Source of the DNA: Marine Group II euryarchaeote MED-G35
Lineage (GTDB): Archaea > Thermoplasmatota > Poseidoniia > Poseidoniales > Thalassarchaeaceae
Length of the DNA: 59,288 bases
Assembly: GCA_002457155.1 (NCBI GenBank)
Contig: NTJS01000007.1
Span: 1 to 59,288, forward strand
Direction of reading: 5' to 3'
Positions 29,197 through 37,819 of the stretch are shown here, one piece after another (position 1 is the stretch's first letter; every line of letters begins with the position of its first letter). A program made the translations under genes and the position numbers. The notes under the pieces were generated by a model. That model saw only the letters and a program-made list of their open reading frames with translations. It was not told the DNA's origin and ran no database searches.

Positions 29197-30492
29197 TCAG
29201 TACACATTATTAGAATTTACAATTTCTCCATTTTTGAAAGTATGCCTGATTGGAGATGTCCCCGGCGTTTGGCACCATGAATCGGCAGATGGTGACCATA
29301 GAATATTCAAGTCGGCAATCACCCCTTCTGAAATAACCCCTCTGACTTCTCTAGTATCTTGGAACATTGTCGTTGCTGGGTTCCTGGTGACTGCGGCGAG
29401 AGCAGTAATTGGATCAATTCCAATCCTGTGAGTTACTAAGCTCCCTATCAAAGGGAGAGATGTAATCGGGCAATTTGGATTGAAATCAGTTGCAAATGAG
29501 AATGGCCAATCCTCCTTGATGCATTTCATAATTGGAAGATCGAGGCTCTTTCCTAAGACATATGGAGTACCAGGAAGAAACGTCTGGACTGTGCCAGATT
29601 CAGCAGCACTAATTCTGGCATCATCATTTGAGCAGGCCACATGGTCTGCGCTAACGGATCCTAGCTCTGATGCTAATTGTAGCCCACCACTATCAACAAA
29701 CTCATCAACATGGAGCCTCGATTCTAGTCCAAAAGACTTTGATGCGGACACTATTTCTTCAGTTTGCTCATTTGTGAACCAACCTTCTTCACAGAACACA
29801 TCTACCCATTTCGCCAAGGACAACTCAGAAATAACCGGCAATTGATCAGTGATGAGGTGTTCTACGTACTCATTTCTAGTCATCTCCTTTGGGAAGTCAT
29901 GCGCTCCTAACCAAGTGGCACGAACGTCACAGGGGGATGATCTGCCAATTGTAGAAATTACTTCCAGAAGCTTAACTTCAGAGTCCAAATCTAATCCATA
30001 ACCGCTCTTTGCCTCCATCGAGGTAGTCCCGTTTTTCAACGCTGAATCCAATCGTCTGAGTCCACTTTCTACAAGTTGTTCTTGCGGAGCGCTTCGAGTA
30101 CTATTCACGGTCTTCATAATCCCGCCCCCAATTCGTGAAATTTCTTTGTATGACTTGCCTGAATTTCTCATGGCCAGCTCATTTGACCTATCGCCAGACC
30201 ATACTAGATGCGTATGACTGTCAACGAAACCAGGTACTACGGACATTCCCCCGACATCAACTACCTTCGTCCCCCCATTCTCACTCTTTGTTGGGTACCA
30301 CGGCGCAAACTCTGCAACTATCTCTTGCATTGGACTAATTTCCAGAATCTTGCCGGAATCAATGAGAATTCCCATTCCTGGGGGAAAAATCAGAGACTCG
30401 CGATCAACCATCCTCTCTCCAGAAAGAGGGAATTCGTCATCGCCAGTAGAAAGATGTGCAACTTCTCCACAGTTGTACAACAGGGTCCTCAT
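29197..30492 (-). CDS. hutI: Imidazolonepropionase
   Basis: VVPGFVDSHTHLVWSGDRSNELAMR, SYKEISRIGGGIMKTV, KSGYGLDLDSEVKLLEV, LHVDEFVDSGG. Confidence 0.95.
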   Translation of the reverse strand: MRTLLYNCGEVAHLSTGDDEFPLSGERMVDRESLIFPPGMGILIDSGKILEISPMQEIVAEFAPWYPTKSENGGTKVVDVGGMSVVPGFVDSHTHLVWSGDRSNELAMRNSGKSYKEISRIGGGIMKTVNSTRSAPQEQLVESGLRRLDSALKNGTTSMEAKSGYGLDLDSEVKLLEVISTIGRSSPCDVRATWLGAHDFPKEMTRNEYVEHLITDQLPVISELSLAKWVDVFCEEGWFTNEQTEEIVSASKSFGLESRLHVDEFVDSGGLQLASELGSVSADHVACSNDDARISAAESGTVQTFLPGTPYVLGKSLDLPIMKCIKEDWPFSFATDFNPNCPITSLPLIGSLVTHRIGIDPITALAAVTRNPATTMFQDTREVRGVISEGVIADLNILWSPSADSWCQTPGTSPIRHTFKNGEIVNSNNVY

Positions 30493-30542
30493 GATGTCTG
30501 GAGATTCCGATAGTTGAAAGAACTCGCGCTCTTCGAGACCTC

Positions 30543-31550
30543 ATGGGAGGCATTATCCTAGGAATCGAAAGTACGGCTCACACCTTCTCATTTGGTAGTG
30601 TTAGTACTGAAGGAGAGCTTTTCCCATCCTTTTCATCACTATTCCGACCAGAAGAGGGAGGGATACATCCCCGGGAAGCTGCTGACCATCACTCTGAGTC
30701 AACATCCGAACTACTCAATAAGTTCTCAAGCAATGGGGATTTTTCTTGGGACTCGATAGTTGCAGTAGCATTTAGCCAAGGCCCTGGCCTGGGGCCATGC
30801 CTCCGTGTTGGGGCCTCTGTAGCCAGAACTCTTGCAACTAGGCTTTCAGTACCACTTCTAGGAGTAAATCATTGTGTTGCACACATAGAAGTAGGGAGGA
30901 ATCAGACGGGCTGCATCGATCCAGTTTTACTCTATGTTAGCGGAGGTAATACTCAGGTAATAGCAAGAGCAGAGGGGAGATATCGTGTACTAGGTGAGAC
31001 ATTGGATATCGGAATAGGAAACATGTTGGATAAGTTTGCAAGGAATCAGGGTATGCCCTTTCCAGGTGGTCCGAAAATTGAACAACTAGCGCTGGAGCAT
31101 TCGAAGATTGGGCCCCAGTCACTCGACGAGGTGTATCTACCGTATGGCGTGCATGGCATGGATTTAGCATTCTCGGGAATGCTTACTTCTGCTACTCAAA
31201 AGATTTCTGAGGGATTATCACTAGAGCAAGTGTGTTGGTCGCTACAGGAACATTCCTTTGCAACATGTGTCGAAGTTGCAGAAAGGGCCCTGGCACATAC
31301 GGGAAAGACTGAATTATTACTCGGTGGAGGTGTTGCGTGTAATGAAAGACTCAGAGAAATGAGCAAAATTATGTGCGAGGAGAGGGGTGCTAATTGTTTC
31401 TGGCCAGAGAAGCCATTCTGTATTGACAATGGAACAATGATTGCAGAGCTAGGACGGAGAATGCTTGAATGTGGCATAGAAACACAGATCATGGATAGCG
31501 CCATCGATCCATCTCTCAGAACCGACAACACTGCGGTGGTGTGGCAATAA
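30543..31550 (+). CDS. tsaD: tRNA N6-threonylcarbamoyladenosine protein Kae1/TsaD (no Bud32 fusion)
   Basis: GIESTAHTFSFG, GLGPCLRVGA, GVNHCVAHIEVGR, YVSGGNTQVIA; ends without a kinase domain. Confidence 0.95.
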   Translation: MGGIILGIESTAHTFSFGSVSTEGELFPSFSSLFRPEEGGIHPREAADHHSESTSELLNKFSSNGDFSWDSIVAVAFSQGPGLGPCLRVGASVARTLATRLSVPLLGVNHCVAHIEVGRNQTGCIDPVLLYVSGGNTQVIARAEGRYRVLGETLDIGIGNMLDKFARNQGMPFPGGPKIEQLALEHSKIGPQSLDEVYLPYGVHGMDLAFSGMLTSATQKISEGLSLEQVCWSLQEHSFATCVEVAERALAHTGKTELLLGGGVACNERLREMSKIMCEERGANCFWPEKPFCIDNGTMIAELGRRMLECGIETQIMDSAIDPSLRTDNTAVVWQ

Positions 31551-31565
31551 AAATAACGAACTCTT

Positions 31566-32444
31566 ATGAGAGCCAGTCCGGCCGGAAGTTTGAGGATTGA
31601 TTGGACAGTGCAGAGGAGACGTAGGAAGAAGGCTGCCCCAAAGAACATTTTCGGGTCCGTGCCCCAAACCACTCAGAAGTCAAAACCAACTAATTCGTCC
31701 AAACCAAAGACCTCCAGAGTGAGGTCTCAGATCGCCCCCCCACCATCAGTTCCCGGTGCCAAGCCAAAGGCAGAGACGACAATTACTCCCGAAAAGCCCC
31801 CCTTAGAAGCCACTACTGAAACAGCCGACAATACCCCTGCAGTGGCGAAGTCATCCGTTGTTGAGAAACCACTCATCGAAGAGCCACAATCTGTAGAAAC
31901 TAAGCAAGTTGTGGATAATTTACAGGATCAGATTCTAGAAGATAACTCAAGCAAAGATATCGGCCTTGAAAATAAACTTGTTCAACCAGCCGAAAAAACC
32001 CCTGATGAGGATAAACAGGGCAAGAGTCTGAAGGCCAGACAGATTATTCAGAATAGTATGATCAAAGCTTCCCTTGCGGTAGAACAAGCAAAAACACTGA
32101 AGAAGACTCAAGTAAAGCCAATAACCACTAAAGAACCTCCAAAGAAGCCACAGAGGAAGTTCAGAAACAAGACCTCATCGTATCAACCAGCAAATAGGGC
32201 CCGAAGACTAGATAGAAGTCGACATATGGAGTATAAGTACGAAATGCGAGGTCTTCTATTGGAGATTGGAATTGACGAAGAGCATCGTTCCAACCTCCTC
32301 GCCACTATTTGGGCTCGGGGCGAAAGGCAAACTACGAAGGAGGCTAAGGAATTCCTAGTGGAGAAACTTAACGAGGGAATAATCGACGACGATCAAATGT
32401 CATCCCTGGAAAAGATCGTTGATGGATACACCGTTCGAAGATGA
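31566..32444 (+). CDS. Hypothetical protein with long disordered Lys/Pro/Thr/Glu-rich region and small C-terminal helical domain
   Basis: ORF overlaps mcmA by 4 nt; C-terminal HMEYKYEMRGLLLEIGIDEEHRSNLLATIW... Confidence 0.65.
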   Translation: MRASPAGSLRIDWTVQRRRRKKAAPKNIFGSVPQTTQKSKPTNSSKPKTSRVRSQIAPPPSVPGAKPKAETTITPEKPPLEATTETADNTPAVAKSSVVEKPLIEEPQSVETKQVVDNLQDQILEDNSSKDIGLENKLVQPAEKTPDEDKQGKSLKARQIIQNSMIKASLAVEQAKTLKKTQVKPITTKEPPKKPQRKFRNKTSSYQPANRARRLDRSRHMEYKYEMRGLLLEIGIDEEHRSNLLATIWARGERQTTKEAKEFLVEKLNEGIIDDDQMSSLEKIVDGYTVRR

Positions 32445-34018
32445 AAACTGAGAATGTTCATGGGTCGAAACCCTCTGGGCATAACGTGGTGGAAACGATA
32501 GACAGCACCGATGATGCATCTCAAAATTTCCCTGGGATGCCGCCATATCGTCGGGGCATTCATCCAGGAATGTATAGGGACAGGCTTTGGACAATGAGGC
32601 AGTATGCCGGTTTTTCATCCCCTAGTAACACAAACAAGCGTTTCAAAAGGTTACTAGATAGCGGTCAGACAGGCATCTCGATAGCATTTGACCTACCCAC
32701 TCAGCTAGGACTTGATTCAGATGACGACCTTTCCTCGGGCGAGGTTGGAAAGGTGGGAGTCTCAATTGACTCCATCCACGATATGAGGGAGTTGTTTTCT
32801 GGAATTGATATGGGTTCTATCTCCACATCAATGACAATCAATGCACCAGCAACAACTCTCCTCGCGTTATATGTCGCAGTAGCTGAAGAGCAAGGAATCC
32901 CCATAGATCAGTTATCTGGAACAGTCCAGAATGACATTTTGAAGGAGTACATTTCCAGAGGGCTATACATCTTCCCTCCCGAACCATCCATTCGATTGAC
33001 TACAGATCTCATGTCTTGGTGCAATAGGCACGCTCCAAGGTGGAATACAATTTCAATAAGTGGATATCACATGAGGGAAGCTGGTTGCACAGCATCGCAA
33101 GAAATTGCACTCACATTAGCAAATGCGATTTTCTATTCCCGGAAGGCAATAGAGTCCGGAATGAAGATAGATGATTTCGCACCAAGAGTTTCCTTCTTCT
33201 TCGCTTGCCATAATGATTTCATCGAGGAAATTTGTAAGTTCAGGGCTGCAAGACAGTTGTGGTACGAACTGGTAGAGGAAGAGTTCTCTCCTACCAATCC
33301 AAAATCATCACAGTTGAGGTTCCATACTCAGACTTCTGGAGTAACACTGACAGCACAACAGCCAAAGAACAATGCAATTAGAGTGGCATATCAAGCACTT
33401 TCTGCAGTACTTGGGGGGACTCAGTCACTTCACACAAATAGCTTTGATGAGGCTTTGGGATTGCCAACAGAAGACTCTGCCCGCCTCGCTCTTCGCACCC
33501 AACAGATCATCGCCGAGGAATTAGGTATTACCGGTCATGTGGATCCATTGGGAGGTTCTTCGACTGTCGAGGAAATTACCGACGATCTGATCCATCAGGC
33601 CCGTTCAATCATTCATGACATAGGGGGAATGGGTGGGGCTATGGAGTGCGTTAAGGCCGGATTCCAACAGAGAATGATCCATGAAAGCGCGTGGGAACAT
33701 CTTCGCAGCGTTGAAGACAAGAGCGAGCTTGTAGTCGGCGTCAATTCCCATGCCGACGAGACAGAACCAGTTTTCGAAGGACTCATTCTTGACTCTAGCG
33801 AGGCAAACTCCAAGATCTCACGATTAATTGATATGAGGGCCAACAGGAACAATGAATCCGTCAACGAATCACTATCAGAACTGAGGCAGTGCTGCAGGAA
33901 CGGGTCCAACGTAATGCCACCGATAATTTCCGCTGTTAAAGCAGAGGCAACCGTGGGAGAGGTCAACAGTGTTTTGAGGGAGGAGTTCGGAACATGGGTC
34001 GCCCCAAGTGGTGTTTGA
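32441..34018 (+). CDS. mcmA1: Methylmalonyl-CoA mutase large (catalytic) subunit
   Basis: YRRGIHPGMYRDRLWTMRQYAGFSSPSNTNKRFKRLL, SGYHMREAGCTASQE, GGTQSLHTNSFDEALGLPTE; no B12-binding domain at C-terminus. Confidence 0.95.
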   Translation: MKTENVHGSKPSGHNVVETIDSTDDASQNFPGMPPYRRGIHPGMYRDRLWTMRQYAGFSSPSNTNKRFKRLLDSGQTGISIAFDLPTQLGLDSDDDLSSGEVGKVGVSIDSIHDMRELFSGIDMGSISTSMTINAPATTLLALYVAVAEEQGIPIDQLSGTVQNDILKEYISRGLYIFPPEPSIRLTTDLMSWCNRHAPRWNTISISGYHMREAGCTASQEIALTLANAIFYSRKAIESGMKIDDFAPRVSFFFACHNDFIEEICKFRAARQLWYELVEEEFSPTNPKSSQLRFHTQTSGVTLTAQQPKNNAIRVAYQALSAVLGGTQSLHTNSFDEALGLPTEDSARLALRTQQIIAEELGITGHVDPLGGSSTVEEITDDLIHQARSIIHDIGGMGGAMECVKAGFQQRMIHESAWEHLRSVEDKSELVVGVNSHADETEPVFEGLILDSSEANSKISRLIDMRANRNNESVNESLSELRQCCRNGSNVMPPIISAVKAEATVGEVNSVLREEFGTWVAPSGV

Positions 34019-34426
34019 ATGGCCGGCGGATCTGTAAATCATATTGGAATAGCCACACCCTCGCTTGATGAATCGGGGGAACTATGGTCAAAATTGGGAT
34101 TTTCTCAATCAGTTGACAATATTAGCGAAGATCAAGGCGTCAAAATTAGATACTTGCAAGGCATAGGTAATACTCGAATAGAACTGCTAGAGCCATTATC
34201 CAAGGAAACTCCAGTCGGCCGGTTCATCGAACGAAGAGGCCCGGGTGTTCAGCAGATTGCAATAGATGTGGAGGACATCGAATCAATGATTTCCGATTTG
34301 ATTGATATTGGGGTCAGGATGGTATCAGAAGAGCCGGTCATTGGTTCGGACGGTCACCGAATCGCCTTTGTCCACCCTTCATCTGCCGGTGGAGTGCTCA
34401 TTGAATTAGTTGAATCTTCCAAGTGA
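34019..34426 (+). CDS. mce: Methylmalonyl-CoA epimerase
   Basis: NHIGIATPSLDE...RIELLEPLSKETPVGRFIERRGPGVQQIAIDVEDIE...; directly follows mutase. Confidence 0.93.
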   Translation: MAGGSVNHIGIATPSLDESGELWSKLGFSQSVDNISEDQGVKIRYLQGIGNTRIELLEPLSKETPVGRFIERRGPGVQQIAIDVEDIESMISDLIDIGVRMVSEEPVIGSDGHRIAFVHPSSAGGVLIELVESSK

Positions 34427-34460
34427 GAATCATCAAAAGGGCACCCTATCTCGCATTACT

Positions 34461-34760
34461 ATGATTACTTCATTGGAGAAATTTTCTGATTTAGACCCTT
34501 CAAGTATCGAGGATATCGAAATGGAGAGGGATTTCATTAGAGACGCACTTGAGGTACTTAGAGCAACAGATGAAATATCCAACGACGCATTTCTAGATGC
34601 CGGAACGATCCAAGGGGGCCTTTCCCTGCTTCTAAACTTGTTATCTCAGGGAATCACAGTAGATGAGGCTTCTTTGCAACTAAACAGCCTAAAGAACAGA
34701 GCTGCAGCTCTCAATCAAGCATACCCAGGCCTAGATGAGAAAGTCGAAAGTATGAGATAA
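34461..34760 (+). CDS. Small hypothetical protein
   Basis: ORF continuous with track 34410..34760; ATG at 34461 avoids overlap with mce. Confidence 0.5.
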   Translation: MITSLEKFSDLDPSSIEDIEMERDFIRDALEVLRATDEISNDAFLDAGTIQGGLSLLLNLLSQGITVDEASLQLNSLKNRAAALNQAYPGLDEKVESMR

Positions 34761-34790
34761 TATTACTATACTATTACTACAGTAATATTA
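34758..34790. promoter_or_regulatory. Palindromic operator/promoter candidate upstream of RHH-preQ0 operon
   Basis: Perfect 10-bp inverted repeat TAATATTACT (34758-34767) / AGTAATATTA (34781-34790), plus direct repeat TATTACTA at 34761 and 34772 (11-bp period); TATA-like AATATTATAT ~25 nt upstream of the start codon. Confidence 0.6.
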
Positions 34791-34815
34791 TATCCATATC
34801 ACATATCCCAGTACC

Positions 34816-34989
34816 ATGCCTAAAATCAGCCTTGACATGCCAAACGAACTCCTCGAGGATCTCAGGAAACACGTGGGTGACGACAAGAAGTTCGTCAGCC
34901 TAGCTGACTCGATTAGGACCGCATGTCGCAAGCTACTGGACCAGTTGGACGAGATTGATTCCAGGCACGGCAGGATCGGGGAGGACTGA
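34816..34989 (+). CDS. Small ribbon-helix-helix (CopG-type) regulator candidate, 57 aa
   Basis: Hand translation MPKISLDMPNELLEDLRKHVGDDKKFVSLADSIRTACRKLLDQLDEIDSRHGRIGED*; RHH-like beta strand then two helices. Not in ORF track. Confidence 0.75.
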   Translation: MPKISLDMPNELLEDLRKHVGDDKKFVSLADSIRTACRKLLDQLDEIDSRHGRIGED

Positions 34990-34991
34990 TC

Positions 34992-35573
34992 ATGACTACC
35001 AGGGATGAAGCCGTGTCCGCGATAGAGACGATCGTGCGGTACATCGAGGGGACGGATGGCGATCTCAGGGAGGGAGTCTCACGGACCCCAGAGAGGGTGA
35101 TCGATTCGTACGAGGAGATCTTCGGTGGCTACTCCAAGGATGCGATGGAGATCCTGGACTCGACATTCAACGGCGAGGGATATGACGGAATAGTACTACT
35201 CAGGGACATCGAGTTCCATAGCACATGCGAGCACCACCTACAGCCATTCTTCGGGCGGGCCCACATTGCTTACATCCCAGTCGACAGGATCGTGGGGATT
35301 AGCAAGTTGGCGAGGCTGCTCGACATGCATGCCAGGAGGCTGCAGAACCAAGAGAGGATTACGAAGGGAATCACTGACGATCTGATGGCTCACCTGGAGC
35401 CGAAGGGGTGCGCTGCTATCATCGAGGCTCAGCACGGTTGCATGAGGTGCAGAGGGGTCCAGAAGCAGAATTCCGTGATGACTACCAGTTCGATGAGGGG
35501 GGCGTTCTTCGAAAAGGCCGAGGCTCGCTCTGAATTGATGCAGTTGATCCGGAGCTCGCCACTGAAGGGGTAG
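34992..35573 (+). CDS. folE: GTP cyclohydrolase I
   Basis: EFHSTCEHHLQPFFGRAHIAYIP, GISKLARLLDMHARRLQNQERIT, HGCMRCRGVQKQNS. Confidence 0.96.
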   Translation: MTTRDEAVSAIETIVRYIEGTDGDLREGVSRTPERVIDSYEEIFGGYSKDAMEILDSTFNGEGYDGIVLLRDIEFHSTCEHHLQPFFGRAHIAYIPVDRIVGISKLARLLDMHARRLQNQERITKGITDDLMAHLEPKGCAAIIEAQHGCMRCRGVQKQNSVMTTSSMRGAFFEKAEARSELMQLIRSSPLKG

Positions 35574-35578
35574 GATGA

Positions 35579-36175
35579 ATGGTCAAGTATCCGATAGTCG
35601 AGATTTTCCACTCCGTTCAGGGAGAGGGCTTCCACTGTGGGACCCCCCATGTCTTCGTTAGGTTCGGCAACTGCAACCTCAGATGTGAGTGGTGCGACAC
35701 CGACTTCCTGGTCTACGAGGAGAGGGAGTTGGACTCGATCGTCGATGAGGTGCTTTCCTACGGGTGCGACAGGGTGATCTTCACCGGTGGTGAGCCGGCC
35801 ATGCAGGACCTAGCGACAATCGGTAGTCGACTCAAGGAGCGTGGGATCAACCTCTCGATAGAGACGAATGGGACATTCGAGGTTGATCCCATTATCGACT
35901 GGATTTGCGTGAGCCCGAAGGACCAAGTCTACCCGAACGTCGCCATCAGACAGAGGTCCGGAGACGAGTTGAAGGTGGTCTACTGCGGGCAGTCCCTAGA
36001 CATCTATGACGAACTGAAAGAGGGTTTCTCACATCACTTCATTCAGCCATGCTACATCGATACCGAGTCGGTGGACCAGAACGGCAGGAACTTCCAGGTC
36101 GTGGAGAAGTTGGTGAAGGACAACCCGGGATGGAGGCTTAGCCTGCAGACCCACAAGTGGATGGGGGTCCTATGA
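35579..36175 (+). CDS. queE: 7-carboxy-7-deazaguanine synthase
   Basis: EIFHSVQGEGFHCGTPHVFVRFGNCNLRCEWCDTDF (radical SAM CxxxCxxC). Confidence 0.96.
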   Translation: MVKYPIVEIFHSVQGEGFHCGTPHVFVRFGNCNLRCEWCDTDFLVYEERELDSIVDEVLSYGCDRVIFTGGEPAMQDLATIGSRLKERGINLSIETNGTFEVDPIIDWICVSPKDQVYPNVAIRQRSGDELKVVYCGQSLDIYDELKEGFSHHFIQPCYIDTESVDQNGRNFQVVEKLVKDNPGWRLSLQTHKWMGVL

Positions 36176-36954
36176 TGCGGGCGATAATGGCATTGTCCGG
36201 GGGGATGGACAGCACGGGCCTTCTGATGCGCCTTCTTGCGGATGGGTACACCGTCAGTTGCATCTCGTTCGACTACGGTCAGAAGCACGTGATCGAACTC
36301 GATAGGGCTCGTCTCAATATCAGATACCTCGCTGAGAATGGCTTCGAGGTTGACCACAGGATAGCGAAACTCGACTCGGTCATGGGACTCTTCCACTCGG
36401 CCCTGACAACCGAAGGCTTCGATGTACCCGAGGGGCACTATGAGTCCGAGCAGATGAAGCAGACTGTTGTTCCCAACAGGAACGCGATCTTCGCATCCAT
36501 CCTCTACGGGTATGCTCTCTCTGTGGCACTGCGCGACGAGACGGAGGCCATTATCGCCCTAGGGGTCCACAGTGGTGACCACGAGATCTACCCAGACTGC
36601 CGCCCCGAGTTCTACGATGCTATCGGCCACGCCTTCGCTATCGGCAACTGGGACAGTGAACTAATCACTTTCCACCTCCCGTACCTTGACGGTGACAAGG
36701 AGACTATACTGGTGGACGCATATGACTCAATAAAGACCCTTGGCCTGGACTTCGACACGGTCTTCGGAAACACAAACACATCCTACAACCCAGATGAGTT
36801 GGGGCGCAGTTCTGGAAGGTCCGGATCCGACATAGAGAGGATTCTCGCATTCCACGCCATAGGGAGGAAAGACCCCGTCGAGTACGTTGGCGGTTGGGAG
36901 GATGCCCTGCAAAACGCTCTAATGGAGAACGAGAATCACGAGGGGAGTAAATGA
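36172..36954 (+). CDS. queC: 7-cyano-7-deazaguanine synthase
   Basis: ALSGGMDSTGLLMRLL PP-loop; VVPNRNAIFASI; GVHSGDHEIYPDCRPEF. Start ATGATGCGG at 36172. Confidence 0.95.
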   Translation: MMRAIMALSGGMDSTGLLMRLLADGYTVSCISFDYGQKHVIELDRARLNIRYLAENGFEVDHRIAKLDSVMGLFHSALTTEGFDVPEGHYESEQMKQTVVPNRNAIFASILYGYALSVALRDETEAIIALGVHSGDHEIYPDCRPEFYDAIGHAFAIGNWDSELITFHLPYLDGDKETILVDAYDSIKTLGLDFDTVFGNTNTSYNPDELGRSSGRSGSDIERILAFHAIGRKDPVEYVGGWEDALQNALMENENHEGSK

Positions 36955-37370
36955 GCTCTGGAACACCCAAATTCGACCCAGAGAGAGACGGGGAGTGGCG
37001 GTCTCGACTGTCCCCCATACAATACTACGTAACAAGGGAAGGGGGGACCGAGAGACCGATGACTGGGGCCCTGAACATGGAGGATAGGGGCGGGGACTAC
37101 TTCTGCATCTGCTGTGGCAGCCTGCTGTTCACTAGCGAGATGAAGTTCCACTCTGGTTGCGGGTGGCCCGCATTCCACACCGAGCACCCCGATGCTGGTA
37201 TTAGGAGGCTAGAGGACACCACACACGGAATGGTACGCGTGGAAGTCAGATGTAGTGGCTGCGATGCCCATCTAGGACACGTCTTCGAAGATGGTCCGAT
37301 GCAGTTCGGCGGAGAGCGTTACTGCATCAATTCAGCAAGTTTGGATTTTGTCCCGGAGGCTGAGGAATGA
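36951..37370 (+). CDS. msrB: Peptide-methionine (R)-S-oxide reductase
   Basis: CICCGSLLF, HSGCGWPAFH, CSGCDAHLGHVFEDGP, RYCINSASLDF. Confidence 0.96.
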   Translation: MSSGTPKFDPERDGEWRSRLSPIQYYVTREGGTERPMTGALNMEDRGGDYFCICCGSLLFTSEMKFHSGCGWPAFHTEHPDAGIRRLEDTTHGMVRVEVRCSGCDAHLGHVFEDGPMQFGGERYCINSASLDFVPEAEE

Positions 37371-37819
37371 CTTCGAGGATCAGGCGTTGGGTCGAGACCG
37401 ATACAGGTCATAGGGTACCTAATCACAAGAGTAAGTGTTGTAATTTTCACGGCCACAGATATAGGTGGGAGGTCGAGTTAGAGGGAGAGGTCGTTACAGA
37501 AACAGGGGTTTCAGAAGAAGGGATGCTGATAGATTTCTCTGATGTTTCAGAAATTCTAACAAATCATATTCACGATATAGTTGATCATGCTTTCATCGTT
37601 TTCGAGGGAGATGAGCAGGCAATTACTGCACTATCTTCAATGGGAGACGGACATCGTACTGTAATTGTCCCATTTATCCCAACAGCTGAGAATCTAGCGA
37701 GATGGGCATTCGAGCAAGTCGACCGTCATATCAGTACTTCTTATGGAAATAAATTACGACTACACTCATTTCATGTTAGGGAGACCCCTAAGTCATGGGC
37801 AACCTGGACCCGTGATTAG
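37367..37819 (+). CDS. queD: 6-carboxytetrahydropterin synthase
   Basis: FETDTGHRVPNHKSKCCNFHGHRYRWEVELEG-type motif and GMLIDFSDV; overlaps msrB by ATGA. Confidence 0.93.
   Translation: MTSRIRRWVETDTGHRVPNHKSKCCNFHGHRYRWEVELEGEVVTETGVSEEGMLIDFSDVSEILTNHIHDIVDHAFIVFEGDEQAITALSSMGDGHRTVIVPFIPTAENLARWAFEQVDRHISTSYGNKLRLHSFHVRETPKSWATWTRD

Noticed and set aside
28651-34816. tRNA-Val as an integration site for a mobile element extending rightwards
   Set aside because: No integrase or duplicated tRNA 3' end was noticed, and the neighbouring genes are metabolic or housekeeping.
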